From: Aradus depressus
Lineage: Eukaryota > Arthropoda > Insecta > Hemiptera > Aradidae
Direction of reading: 5' to 3'
Assembly: GCA_963662175.1 (NCBI GenBank)
Contig: OY759218.1
Coordinates: 21,852,480-21,916,479 of the forward strand
Length of the DNA stretch: 64,000 nt
Part shown: in pieces, positions 51,514 to 61,124 of the stretch
Layout of the letters: each line of letters begins with the position of its first letter
Position numbering within the stretch: position 1 is the first letter of the stretch
Notes under the pieces: model-generated
Seen by the model: only the letters and a program-made list of their open reading frames with translations
Told to the model about the DNA's origin: nothing
The model's database searches: none
Program-made: the position numbers and the translations under genes

Positions 51514-52149
51514 TCTATCCGCACCTGCCCAAGTTGGTCCAGACCCTCCCCAGGTGTACTTTCTACATGTGTTACTCCCCACTTCATGGATGTTGCTGTA
51601 AGTTCCGCCCTGGAATGAAGCTCGCTGGCCCCCTGACCTGGGCCTGATCCCCCAACTGTGACAGCTCCCAACTCCTTTAGCAGTTAAGCCCCCTTTCCCA
51701 ACCACAAACCTCTCACTCCACTCGCTCCGCTTCCTTTTCAGGCTATAAACCTAATTTTTTGACGTAACCTCCGCCGGAACTCACTCATGTTTATATATTA
51801 CAGTCAATAATTAATGTTAACAACGTTTCCCCACTATCTTACGACACTTTGTACGACGAATAATAAAGAATGCATTCGTAGGTGATATAAGTTGAAATAC
51901 TTTCACATATAATATTTTTGAAATACTCATAATTAAAAAAATGATCGGTAAATCGTCGACAGTGTACTTCGTTACGGCTTACTCGTGAAGCTCTGAATGC
52001 ACTTAAAATAATAAAATTTCCGTTAAACCAATACATGGTAATAGGATACGTCAAAAGAATTTATAGATTAAGAAAGCTTTTAAATTAGATTTATAACTAC
52101 TTGATTCTAACACATCTATGATTGATTAGTAGTAACAACAAAACCATTA

Positions 52150-52430
52150 AAAAAAGTAAAATGAAATTAATAAAAACTGAACAAATAAATACTTAAAAAT
52201 ATATGAGTATATAAAAGAAATTAATACAAGATAAGTTTATAATAAGTAGACACATTTTTCAATTTAATAAAAATTAAGATAACTATTTTTTTTAAAAAAC
52301 TCTTCGGAAGTGTCTTTATCCCAACGATGTTTCGGGAGGTTCTTACGTCCCATCATCAGGTCCCAATGTGCGAGATATAGAAAAGAAAGAAAACAATGTA
52401 ACTATAACAATATATGAAAAATAATATATA
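52150..52430 (-). repeat. Penelope-like terminal region with hammerhead-like core
   Basis: On the - strand from 52359: CTGATGA, T, GGGA, then CGTAAGAACC, TCCC, GAAACATCG. GGGA and TCCC can pair. The flanks match 11400-11640. Confidence 0.65.
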
Positions 52431-52950
52431 CAGTAGACTCTCCCTTATCCGGCATTCTGTTAACCGGCGCGCTCCCTTATCCGGCGCTCGCAAAATAATA
52501 TCAAATTTGTTAAACTAAAATAAACATTCAATTATTAGATTATCAATTATATGAGCCACGTATATTTACGAGCACATAATAATTCCGTAACTCACGAATC
52601 TTTTATGTATTTTTATTGTACATACATACTTATGTACATTGTATTTATAATGAAGGGAACGCTAATACAATATTTTATTACTTCACTTAATTAAACGCAG
52701 ATTTCAAAATATCTTTTTAATGCTTGGATAAACATATGTACATATGTACCTACATATAATAAATCAATGTTCAGTATGTACATATTTGTCAATTTAATAA
52801 ATGTTATCAACAAAATACATACGTGTTTTATTCCTTAGCTCACCTAAAAACACTTTTTTTTATGCTTCAATTGATATATTTTTTATCATTTATTGATGAT
52901 TTCCGTTATCCGGCGTCACGTCGGTCCCGGCAACGCCTGATAAGGGAGAG
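52431..52950. mobile_element. Pogo/Tigger-like MITE with CTCTCCCTTATC ends
   Basis: CAGTAGACTCTCCCTTATCC at the left (after TA) mirrors GATAAGGGAGAGTATA at the right. TTATCCGGCG and its relatives occur subterminally on both sides. The right end merges into a (TA)n run, so its last bases are uncertain. Confidence 0.8.
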
Positions 52951-53227
52951 TATATATATGTATATATATATATATATACAGATCAATCAATTATAAATGA
53001 ATGTATAAAAAAGTCTAAATAAAGAAAACAATAACATACATTTGACTGACCTTTTTTAAGGTGTGGAGGAACTCTGCCCAAAAAATAAAAATGAAAGCTT
53101 TGTATCAAATAAAATCTTTGTATATAATTAGAAATATGAGTAGTACTACTGGGCTTTAGGATTAAAAAATAAAATGTTGTCTATAAGTTCTATCTATCGA
53201 AAGTTATGTCTACTAGAGAGACATAAT

Positions 53228-53486
53228 ATGTTCCTTTGATAGAAAAGTGACACAAATCAAAAATCATCCTAACTCACAACTGGCGTTTTTCTATAAAACA
53301 GTATTGTGATCTCGGTAAATAGTAAAGCGACACTTCTGCTCTCTGGTGACAAAATTGTAAATTTACAGTTGTGTCGTTTTTCCACATAAAAATATTGGCT
53401 TCTTGGGTTCATCATGATCAATTATCACAAACAATTTTTGTAATGTCATTTTTGACTTGTGTCACTTTTCTATCAACGGAGCGATA
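53228..53486. mobile_element. MITE with ~30-bp inverted ends
   Basis: GATAGAAAAGTGACACAAAT CAAAAAT at the left mirrors ATTTTTGACTTGTGTCACTT TTCTATCA at the right. A second internal pair is GTGTCGTTTTTCC / GGCGTTTTTCTATAA. No ORF. Confidence 0.65.
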
Positions 53487-53504
53487 TATATATATATATA
53501 TATA

Positions 53505-53920
53505 TACATTTTACTTCCGCAGCTATAACGAAGTATACTGGGAGTTATCTAATCAGCCAGAAACTCGATGTTGAGTTTTCACTGGAATTTCACGTTTCCA
53601 GAATCACTGATTCCAAAAATCCTGCTATTGTTACTGTAAACACAGTAACTCCCGATAGTATGATTGTATCAACACAAAAGATTATACGTGTATCCAGAAC
53701 CCAATGAGGCAAATCGGCTAAAGGGAAGGGGCATGGGTTAACACAAAAGTCTCAATAACTGTCGAAGTAATGAATGTATCGACAACAAATTTTATATGTA
53801 AATTCAAAACGTTATGAGGAGGACAACTATTAATTTTCTACGAGATCGGCCGAAAGGAAGAGGGGAGCTCAACTCAAAACCCCCCAATGTAATCCATACA
53901 AAATTTAGTATTTTCTTTGA
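53505..53920 (+). repeat. R1 copy, 5' two-thirds
   Basis: TTTTACTTCCGCAGCTATAA, GGAATTTCACGTTTCCAGAA, ACACAGTAACTCCCGATAGT, CTCAATAACTGTCGAAGTAA and GATCGGCCGAAAGGAAGAGG. Confidence 0.85.
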
Positions 53921-54071
53921 TATTGTGTGTAAGGAAAGTTGGTAAACAACTGCAATGTAGCAAACAAGATAAACAGAAAAACTAAAGAGACTATATTTAT
54001 TAACAAAAAAATAAATCAAACAGTTAATTTTAAGACGGATACCGGAAAAATTGGTAACCATTATGCAAATA

Positions 54072-54934
54072 AAGTAAAAATCGTTTAAAAGAACACCGGT
54101 TGTAAAAACATAGCGATTATAAGAACGAAATTTCTAGTTCCCGGCCAGCTTTAATGCAACTTAATGTAAAAAGTATCTGGTTCCTTATAAGAACATCGTT
54201 AGTAAGAACATATCGCTTTTAGTGACCTAAAGTTAATGGATTTCTGAGAAAACAAACCTTTTATAAGTACTTCATGAGAAAACAAATCCCTCGAAAGAGG
54301 AGTTCAGACATAAAATATTCTACGAAAATAGTAATCAATTATTTTCATGGAATGTTTCCGTCGTTATTTACATTATTTTCTGACTACACATTCTCTCTCA
54401 GTTCTCTGCAGTTGTTCTAACAGGTCGGTGCAATGAGTGAAAAAAAACGAAAAACCTTTACTGTGGAGGAAACACTCCATATAATTTCTCGTTTGGAAAA
54501 TGGAGAAAAAAATTGAGCTTTGCGAATGAACTAAAGGTGAGTCATGCAACCATTTCAAACATTTTTAAGAACCGTCAAAAATTAAAAGAAGAATTCGAAA
54601 ACGATCGTACCAGCAGGAAAAAAATTCATACAAGTTCTCATGGTGATGTCGAAAAAGCTCTGTTGCAGTGGTTCAAGGTTCAAAGGAGTGCAAACATTCC
54701 GATAAATGGACCAATTTTGCAAGCAAAAGCAAATGATTTTGCAAAACTGTTGTTACTAAATGCGGTTGCTAATTTCAACCCCTTAAAAGTAGTTCCAGAG
54801 GAAAGAGGCTTCAACTTACAAAAAATGGATCGATAATTAAACAGAAAAAAATTGATTACCGGATATAGCAACTATCGGGTTTAAGAACCAAGTTCAGACG
54901 GTCCCTTGGATGTTCTTATAAACGATTTTTACTG
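54072..54934 (+). mobile_element. Pogo/Tigger-like element, internally deleted, TA target
   Basis: Ends AAGTAAAAATCGTTTAAAAG and its inverse CTTATAAACGATTTTTACTG, flanked by TA (54070-54071, 54935-54936). Repeats of AAGAACA.CG.TTGTAA.AAC lie inside both ends. It carries the DNA-binding part of a transposase and no catalytic part. Confidence 0.92.
54433..54836 (+). pseudogene. Pogo-type transposase, DNA-binding region only, frameshifted
   Basis: From ATG 54433: MSEKKRKTFTVEETLHIISR, LENGEKN, then a stop. One base over, at the A7 run (54504-54510), the frame continues LSFANELKVSHATISNIFKN, RQKLKEEFEND, and later EKALLQWFKVQRSANIPING, PILQAKANDFAKLL. This is the psq-type helix-turn-helix followed by a CENP-B-type domain, as in pogo/Tigger transposases and jerky-like genes. 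After ~30 more residues it stops; the DDE domain is missing. A one-base slip would explain the break. Confidence 0.88.
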
Positions 54935-55308
54935 TATTATTGATAATATAAAGTTATAAAAATAATAGACAAATAAATCGATTTAATACAAACTACAATT
55001 AATATCAATAGTTAGGGATACGCGAATTACAATTTCATAAGATGTTGAAAATGGAGGAACCTGAAATGGTACTTACATTAAAATAAATTTAATTTTCATA
55101 TGATGAAGAAAAATCAGAATAATTTTATAAATAATCAGAGAAATCACGAATAATTTAATATATTATAATGATAATTTTTTTAGCATATAAAATTAATACA
55201 TAACAAAAGCAAATCCCGAGTTAAAAAAGGACGTAGATACACTTAAAAGTATTATGGAAAGATAAAAGAACTAAAAGGAGTTTCATGATTAGTATATTTT
55301 GAAGTTAA

Positions 55309-55770
55309 AGGGGCCCTCACACTGGCAAAAATTTCGCTCAAAATTTTGAGCACAAATATTGAGCTTATTTTTGTACAAAATATTGAATGGTCGTGGACCC
55401 CTCACACTGCACAAAAATATTGCACAAAATTTGAGTGTCGACTAAACATTCGTGATGGAAGCACGGCGCATCGCGTTGTACTCAGCCATAGCCGCATTCG
55501 TTTCTTTACCCAGGGCAAACCCGGAGGTTGAAAGTAGCGTAGTTGTATTGTGTGCAGTGTTGAAGGAGTCTTTGGTGGTCATCGTAACCTACTTCGCAAA
55601 CTGAGCTTGGAACCTACACTTTACAAAATTTCCTCACACTGCGCTCTCATGCTACAAAATATTGACAGGTCCGCAAAAATTTTCTAAACTTTCAGAAAAC
55701 TTTTGAACGCCCCACAAATATTGCATACTCCTTTTTTTGCACAATACTTTTTGCCAGTGTGAGGGCCCCT
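55309..55770 (+). mobile_element. Harbinger-type MITE, 462 bp, TAA target, with 49-codon ORF
   Basis: Ends AGGGGCCCTCACACTGGCAA and its inverse, flanked by TAA (55306-55308, 55771-55773). Internally, TCACACTGC.C and ACAAAATATTG recur in both halves, so the repeat is compound. PIF/Harbinger is inferred from the 3-bp TAA duplication. Confidence 0.87.
55455..55604 (+). CDS. 49-residue ORF inside the Harbinger-type MITE
   Basis: ATG at 55455, MEARRIALYSAIAAFVSLPR, NPEVESSVVVLCAVLKESLV, ending at TGA 55602. Base composition is richer in G+C than the flanks. It is probably what is left of a transposase N-terminus. It is hydrophobic and could by chance look like a membrane segment. No motif. Confidence 0.35.
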   Translation: MEARRIALYSAIAAFVSLPRANPEVESSVVVLCAVLKESLVVIVTYFAN

Positions 55771-55779
55771 TAAGATAAA

Positions 55780-56030
55780 TTTTTGTAATTAACATAATTG
55801 AAATAATTATCCTAATTAGCATAACTGTAAATTTTATGTTTATTTTATATTTTAATTTTTTAATGTTTACAATGTTTTACAATTAAAAAAAAAAATTTAT
55901 AATATAGTAATTTAATTTCTTGATGAATCATAGAATTAGGAAAATGATGTTTAATGTTAACTTGTAACAAAACTGTTATTTCAGTCATTGAGAATGGGCA
56001 AGGCCCGAAACTGTTTGACAAAAGTACTAA
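55780..56030. other. AT-rich spacer, nothing recognised
   Basis: Between the MITE and the poly(A)-like end of the antisense LINE. No features. Confidence 0.5.
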
Positions 56031-56034
56031 TGAA

Positions 56035-56690
56035 GAAATTTTTATTTTTTATTTTTTTTATTTGCAATCTATAAACAATATATACATAATGAGCAAATAT
56101 GTGGACAAAAAGAAAAAAAATAACAACGTCACTTGATGGGAGAAGCCAGCCAGCGCTGACACTCCCTTGAAAGTTAATTTTCATTATTCACTATCCTCAA
56201 AGAAGATCGCGAGTCCACCTCCTGTTCAAGCGGCGGGGAGGATTATCAGGATGGGAATGATAGGATAGGGCTTGAGCGAGAGGATTTGAATGATAAGAAA
56301 GGTTTCTGTGAAATGTTTGGAATCGGGATTGGATTAGTTCGTTGACAGTGGGAATATTGAGATCTCTGTGTAGGACTTTATTTGTGACATAGAAAGGTGC
56401 GTTGACAATTCGTCGGAAAAATTTGGACTGGAATGCTTGGATACGATTGATGTTGGATTGTTTAGCTGTACCCCAAAGTTCGAGTCCGTAAGTCCAAATA
56501 GGACGTATAATGGTCTTGTAAATCGTAAGTTTGTAGTTAGTTGTCAGTTTTGATTTTGGTCCGTATCTTCGATTCAGTTCTTGTCGTTTAAATCGTGTAT
56601 GTGGGTTCCACGTTAGTCTACTGTCTAGGTAAAACCCGAGGTAGCGGACTTGGTTGGAAGAGAAGAAAAAATAGTGAAAAATTAATAAAT
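56035..56690 (-). pseudogene. Jockey-like LINE 3' fragment, 172-codon ORF
   Basis: The open frame at 56197-56715 reads, from the 5' side, VRYLGFYLDSRLTWNPHTRF, KRQELNRRYGPKSKLTTNYK, TIYKTIIRPIWTYGLELWGT, SNINRIQAFQSKFFRRIVNA and LNIPTVNELIQSRFQTF, the region after the YXDD palm of jockey-clade reverse transcriptases. It ends RRWTRDLL and a stop. The catalytic palm and the endonuclease are missing (5' truncation at about 56690, where unrelated residues begin). The 3' UTR runs to an A-rich end near 56035. Confidence 0.87.
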
Positions 56691-56724
56691 TGGGAGATAA
56701 GACCTTAAAGAACAACAGAAGTTT

Positions 56725-56905
56725 AAAATTTAGTATGTGGATTCAGAAGTGTAAGTCTACTATTGATTTTCAGACAAAACGGTCGATTGGTGTTAGAGGG
56801 AGAGTGAAAACTTAGTTGAATAATTCGTGCTGGGGAGGTACATTTTCAATGATTCACCGACATTTTTTTTTTCATTTTCGGATTCAGAGGCTCGGAAAAC
56901 ATGAA
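56725..56905 (+). repeat. R1 3' end
   Basis: AAATTTAGTATGTGGATTCA, AACGGTCGATTGGTGTTAGA, TCGTGCTGGGGAGGTACATT and GATTCACCGACA. Confidence 0.83.
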
Positions 56906-57155
56906 GTCTTCTATACTTCAATGGGCTTTGGAAGGTTGGAGCAGTGCAATGTAATTATTGTGGTTCATGTTCTGCTGTTGTATGGCAGTTACTGATGGGC
57001 CTTCGTAAAACTCTCGTGACCAATGTGTAGCGAAAGGGAAGCTAACATTGAAAGGGAATCCGAAAATGATAACGGAAGAAGCTAACGAGACATGACAAGA
57101 TGATGAGTCACTTGGCACAGACTACAGGATCTATATGCGTGTGAAGAGTAGAAGT

Positions 57156-57182
57156 ATGAGAGAGAGAGAGAGAGAGAGAGAG
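57156..57182. repeat. (GA)n microsatellite
   Basis: About 13 uninterrupted GA units. The copy at 50150 has only four. Confidence 0.93.
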
Positions 57183-57380
57183 ATTAATTAAATTATAATT
57201 ATTGTCAAAAATGTTGTTAAATTATTAAAGTTGATACCCGTACTTTGATATAAACACACTTTTATAATCTTTTACCATCCCATTTCAAAAAAATTACAAT
57301 TTATGTTGGCTACAAGACCGTGTTTAATTTCACTTTTATTCTAACTTAAGTAGGGGGATAAGTTAATAACGATTCTTGAT

Positions 57381-57661
57381 TTGAGCTCTTTCGTCACTCT
57401 GGTGGACATGAGCCCGACTCTACTGTGGGAGTCCAAAATTTTGCCAACCCTAAATTGTTATTCACCTAGGGCAGGGGTCTTTAACGAGTACCTGACTTCG
57501 TACAGGCTCGGGACCATCGCTTAACGTCCCATCCGAAGGACGGCGTGCTTAAGTTTATTTTACCTCCCACATAAAATAAACTAAGGGCCTCGGTTGGGTT
57601 TCGAACCCACGATCTTGAGCTCAGTAAACAAGCACGCATAGCACTGAGCTACCGGCGCCCT
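57381..57661 (-). repeat. SINE-A, antisense, 3' truncated
   Basis: It has the full tRNA-like head at 57585-57661 and the core down to GGACTCCCACAGTAGAGTCG. It is cut at GAGTGACGAAAGAGCTC and lacks the tail. Confidence 0.9.
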
Positions 57662-58254
57662 CTAACCTACTACTACTAAACTCTCACGATTCTTGAAAAC
57701 AGTAAGAAGTTCTGTCGAGGCTCAGAGGGGGGGGGGGGGGGGACAATTGCACCCCCCCCCCCTCGTATCCGCGCCTGTGTCAGATGGCTAAAATGTTTCC
57801 AATAAAGTTATTTTGACATGTTCTAAAGGGATAAGAGGTGTTGATTATTAACTACCTCACCCTTTTGAGAATTCCACCCGGGGAGTTGAGAGGTATTTTT
57901 ATTGTAGGAACGGGTTCTTATATGGCCATTGCCCCAACCTGTGATCTGTGTATACAATTTGATCACAACGGCTGAGCCGTCCTATTCAAATTCGGTTAAC
58001 GTTCTCACATGTGGCATCCTTATTTCATCAGCGAACCATTGGACTTTCCTTTAAATTGTTTTCATTGACAATTGTCCAATGTCAGGTCTCTCCCTCTAAA
58101 CTCTCCTTCTACTTATATTATTTATTTAATATGATACATTGTGTATTTAATTTGATACATTGTGTATTTAATATGATACATTGTGTATTTTTATTATAAA
58201 TAGTATTTACGCATCCATGTATTTTACTTTCTTATTGTACTTCGATATATCCAT

Positions 58255-58490
58255 GCCCTCCCTTCTGCCACATTTCCGGAACGACCTTAAGCGCCAATGG
58301 CCTAGAGACCTTCTCAGATCAGGCAGTGACAGTGATTAGCCATAAATGAGTACAACTCAGTACCTAGGGAGTGTCACCGCTGGGTGATTTCTCCAGTCTT
58401 GATATTTTGACATTGTCATTTTTTCTCCTTACACATTTCCTTGTATATATTCTTTACACAGTTGTAAATATCGTTAGTAAAAAAAAAAAA
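58255..58490 (+). repeat. Jockey-like LINE 3' UTR, heavily 5'-truncated, poly(A)
   Basis: CGCCAATGGCCTAGAGACCT, CAGTGACAGTGATTAGCCAT, CTAGGGAGTGTCACCGCTGG and TGATTTCTCC, with a tail of about 15 A at 58478-58493. It matches 36450-36680 nearly base for base. Confidence 0.9.
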
Positions 58491-58540
58491 AAAATTCGAT
58501 ATTACATCATGTAGCCATTATTTTTGATATAGTTAGTTAT

Positions 58541-58622
58541 TATGACTCATGCCCGGGCTTTAACTACGAGGCCATATCGCCTACTACCAGAGCGCTCTTT
58601 TGTCACTCTGGTGGACATGAGC
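58541..58622 (-). repeat. SINE-A tail fragment, antisense
   Basis: TTATTATGACTCATGCCCGG, GAGGCCATATCGCCTACTAC and TCACTCTGGTGGACATGAGC; the remainder is missing. Confidence 0.9.
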
Positions 58623-58739
58623 TTTTTTTCTGATGTGTACTATGTACTCTACCATGAACCCCGTCCTTTATTTTTTTTTAAATTGTTCATTATAATATAA
58701 ATATAACAATCTAGCAAACTTAAATGTCGTTTATGAACT

Positions 58740-58800
58740 TGGGCTGGCTGACGATGGCGTAAGCCGAAACCGGTACACTACATACATTTTTGTGTAATTA
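58740..58800 (+). repeat. Hammerhead-like core of Penelope type
   Basis: At 58748: CTGACGA, T, a GGC/GCC stem closed by a GTAA (GNRA-type) loop, then GAAACCGGTAC. It is the most regular example of the motif in this window, but no partner arm is visible. Confidence 0.6.
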
Positions 58801-58837
58801 ATCAATATAAAACTTACCCAAGTTACTGTTTACGTAT

Positions 58838-58957
58838 GTTGTCATACCTTTCGGTGGAAACCGTCCTCACTGGCTGTTGGTCGAGTACTGTGGGCGAGCG
58901 CTTTTTTTCACCAGCAGCCAGTGACGACGATTTCCACCGAAAGGTATGACGACAGTA
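58838..58957. mobile_element. Compact foldback element (~120 bp)
   Basis: GTTGTCATACCTTTCGGTGG and CACTGGCTG mirror CAGCCAGTG and CCACCGAAAGGTATGACGAC. The spacer is about 35 bp with GTACTGTGGGCGAGCGC. Confidence 0.8.
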
Positions 58958-59029
58958 ATATATTTACTGACGAAACTAACCCCTTAGGTTAAACAAGTTC
59001 TTTGTTTTTATTTATTCTTACGTATGGAC

Positions 59030-59235
59030 TTCTGAATACACTTATCAAATTTCGTATCGAAACGATCAATCCATCTCAAGTTATTTTTGAAGTTAAAACT
59101 CCCCCTCCTTCCCTTTATCTGATTTGACTGAAAATCCAATGGATTATATTTTTTGGATCCTGGATCCACATATGAAATTTCGTGTCGAGACGTCATAACA
59201 TAAGCAGACTTGCAGACTTACATTTATATATTTAA
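59030..59235 (-). repeat. R1 copy, antisense
   Basis: GGACTTCTGAATACACTTAT, CCTTTATCTGATTTGACTGA and AAATTTCGTGTCGAGACGTC. Confidence 0.7.
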
Positions 59236-59289
59236 ATCCGAAACATAAGGATCACACAAATTTTTTCCTCAAAATCGACTAAAGGGTAG

Positions 59290-59690
59290 AAGCAGGTCAA
59301 AGCAGCCCCACCGGAACGGCGGGGCGGGAAGAGCGATCGCCTAGGGCGCCTCGATGTTAGGGGCACAAGGTTGTTGACTCTTTGACCTTGATTGAAAGAA
59401 TTGAAAAAAAAAACTAATACTTGCGGCTTATTCACTAACTTGTGGATTGCGTTACGCATACTTTTAACGATTCCAGTATCAGTAGCCAGTTGCGAAAGGA
59501 GTTTTAGCAAATTGAAATTAATAAAAACATCTTTAAGATGAACTATGACACAAGAAAGACTCCATGCTCTTGCTGTTCTTGCAATAGAAAACGAACTGAC
59601 CAAGAGCATAAATTTCAAGGATGTAATTGAAGAATTTGCTAATGCTAAAGCCCGAAAAATACAATTGAATTTTTCCAAAAAGTGATACAA
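59290..59690 (+). pseudogene. hAT transposase C-terminal remnant with an in-frame stop
   Basis: On the + strand: TNLWIALRILLTIPVSVASC, ERSFSKLKLIKTSLR, stop TGA at 59539, then TMTQERLHALAVLAIENELT and VIEEFANAKARK, ending at TGA 59683. It has the hAT dimerisation signature ERSFSKLK. Upstream, GATCGCCTAGGGCGCCTCGA resembles decayed hAT coding sequence. It is a third, independent relative of 3135 and 25720. Confidence 0.83.
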
Positions 59691-59699
59691 TTTGATGTC

Positions 59700-59925
59700 T
59701 TTCAATCATTTTTTCAGATATATTATGATAATATATGTTGTTTTTATAATTTTTTTATATATAGTATATATATTTTTTTCTTTTTTTATAATTAATTTAA
59801 AAATTAAAATTTTTTTTTATGAAGTTTTATTTTTTAATTATTGAAATTTTCTCTCCTTACAAGAGGGCGCAAGGTAGATTTTCGTCTAGAGCACTGATAT
59901 ATGTTGTGGCGGGCTGGGTCAAAAG
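59700..59925. other. AT-rich spacer
   Basis: T-rich and A-rich runs; nothing recognised. Confidence 0.5.
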
Positions 59926-60095
59926 AAGGGCTCGACTCAAAAACCCTAATAACTGTCTATGTAATGAATATATTGACACAAAATGTAGTATCAGAAGCAA
60001 CTATGTAAGTCAAATATTGATTTTTAGTCCAAACGATTGGTTTTTGGAGGGAGAGCAGAAACGTAATTGATTAATTTTGCACCGGTCAGCTTCTT
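59926..60095 (+). repeat. R1 copy, 3' half
   Basis: GGCTCGACTCAAAAACCCTA, ATAACTGTCTATGTAATGAA, TTGATTTTTAGTCCAAACGA and TTTGGAGGGAGAGCAGAAAC. Confidence 0.8.
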
Positions 60096-60740
60096 CGTTT
60101 TCCCCACGTGAATTAGCCAAAGATCGGGATTAAAGAAATCCTTAATCTTAGGTACATAAACTTAAATTGGTCAAATACAATATCAGTCATTAAAAGTAAT
60201 ATTTATAAATAATGGAAAAGTAAATACCTAAGAGATCAATTAAATCTGTGAAGTATATTCAACAATTAAACCTGTGAAATACAATGAACATAGTAACACA
60301 TAATAGCTAGATATGTTTCCATTATCTTTAGCTTAGTCTAATTTTAGTGCTAGCTGAACTAATGACGTATTACTTAACTCTTAGTGATGTAAATGCTCAA
60401 CTAAGAGATCAATTAAATCATTGAAAATTAACACTTAAACCTATAAAAAATATAAAGAAGTTGTTTTTTAATATTGTCTATTTGACAAAATACATATATG
60501 GGAGTAGTTTCTGTATTGCTACCCTTTTTCAGCCCCCATGGGGTTTTACCTCCTGTACAGTTCTAGGCCTTAAACATTTAAAAAATTTTGTCTCAAATTG
60601 AAATTTTAATAATAAAAATACTTTTACACTACTAACTTCCTTCTAGAGCATTTCCTGTTCAACTTTCGCTTCACTTTAGTGAGAGTACAGCTCGTTTAAC
60701 TAAAAATTTTGATTTGAACTACCAAAGCTCTGAAGCTTCT
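60096..60740. other. No gene; decayed Penelope-like fragment at 60480-60535
   Basis: CATATATGGGAGTAGTTTCT followed by GTATTGCTACCCTTTTTCAG at 60494-60533 recalls the arms at 26930 (CATGGGAGTACTTTCGGTAT). Two similar TCTCCTGTT.AACTTTCGC phrases occur at 60645 and 60740. Confidence 0.4.
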
Positions 60741-60744
60741 CCTG

Positions 60745-61086
60745 TTAAACTTTCGCATAATTATTTTTCATGAGCCTTGCTCCTGCGAGCATTAAAAACT
60801 TTCTATCTGTCCCAGTGGCACGCAATTTCTTATGCAAAATATGGCCTTCATTATATATAAATATTCCCAAATTGTTGTTGCGTAAATAACTGGATATTTC
60901 TCCATATTCTAAATTTAGGTTAGAAAGGCAGACTCCTTGAATGGGCTGATTGACGTGAAAATAGGGATGACACTGCTCAAAGTGAAGGCAAAACTTGAGT
61001 TTCTCCGACGGATCATTATGTTTTCGGAAACTAAAAGTGGCCTCGAGCCAGTACATAGAACAAAACCTTATTTCAAGGCATAACAC
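60745..61086 (-). CDS. Unidentified 113-codon ORF, protein-like
   Basis: Not recognised. Composition is that of a real globular protein fragment: EATFSFRKHNDPSEKLKFC, HFEQCHPYFHVNQPIQGVC, NLEYGEISSYLRNNNLGIF, YNEGHILHKKLRATGTDRK, ending GARLMKNNYAKV then stop. It opens at GTG with no ATG start, so it is a fragment of something longer. No intron, TIR or poly(A) ties it to a known element. Candidates are a decayed transposon or an integrated viral gene; neither is shown by any motif. Confidence 0.45.
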   Translation of the reverse strand: MLCLEIRFCSMYWLEATFSFRKHNDPSEKLKFCLHFEQCHPYFHVNQPIQGVCLSNLNLEYGEISSYLRNNNLGIFIYNEGHILHKKLRATGTDRKFLMLAGARLMKNNYAKV

Positions 61087-61124
61087 TTTGGAAATTATTT
61101 AAAAGAAATAAAAATCCGTGATTC

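Larger units (their letters stand above)
49867..51527. mobile_element. hAT-type element, 1661 bp, perfect 8-bp duplication
   Basis: Inverted ends CAGGCGCGGATCTAGGGGGC and CTCTATCCGCACCTG (with a C-run), flanked by CCCAAGTT at 49859-49866 and 51528-51535. No transposase was recognised. The interior holds an inverted Penelope-like pair (50690-51390). A related but left-truncated copy ends at 57777. Confidence 0.9.
57130..57777. repeat. Left-truncated relative of the hAT-type element, split by SINE-A
   Basis: GTCAAAAATGTTGTTAAATT, TTTGATATAAACACA and TCTTTTACCATCCCATTTCA match 50180-50280. After the SINE-A at 57381-57661 the element resumes with CGATTCTTGAAAACAG and ends in ACAATTGC, a C-run, and CGTATCCGCGCCTG at 57777. 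Confidence 0.75.

Noticed and set aside
51450..51705. Gly-rich frames on the - strand
   Set aside because: They derive from the C-run at the hAT end and its purine-rich flank.
55306..55773. piggyBac element, because TTAA occurs near both ends of the GGGGCCCTCACAC element
   Set aside because: With TTAA as target the terminal repeats would be out of register by one base. TAA gives matched 23-bp ends.
59232..59705. 157-codon frame on the - strand
   Set aside because: It is antisense to the hAT C-terminal remnant, whose ERSFSKLK signature is on the + strand.
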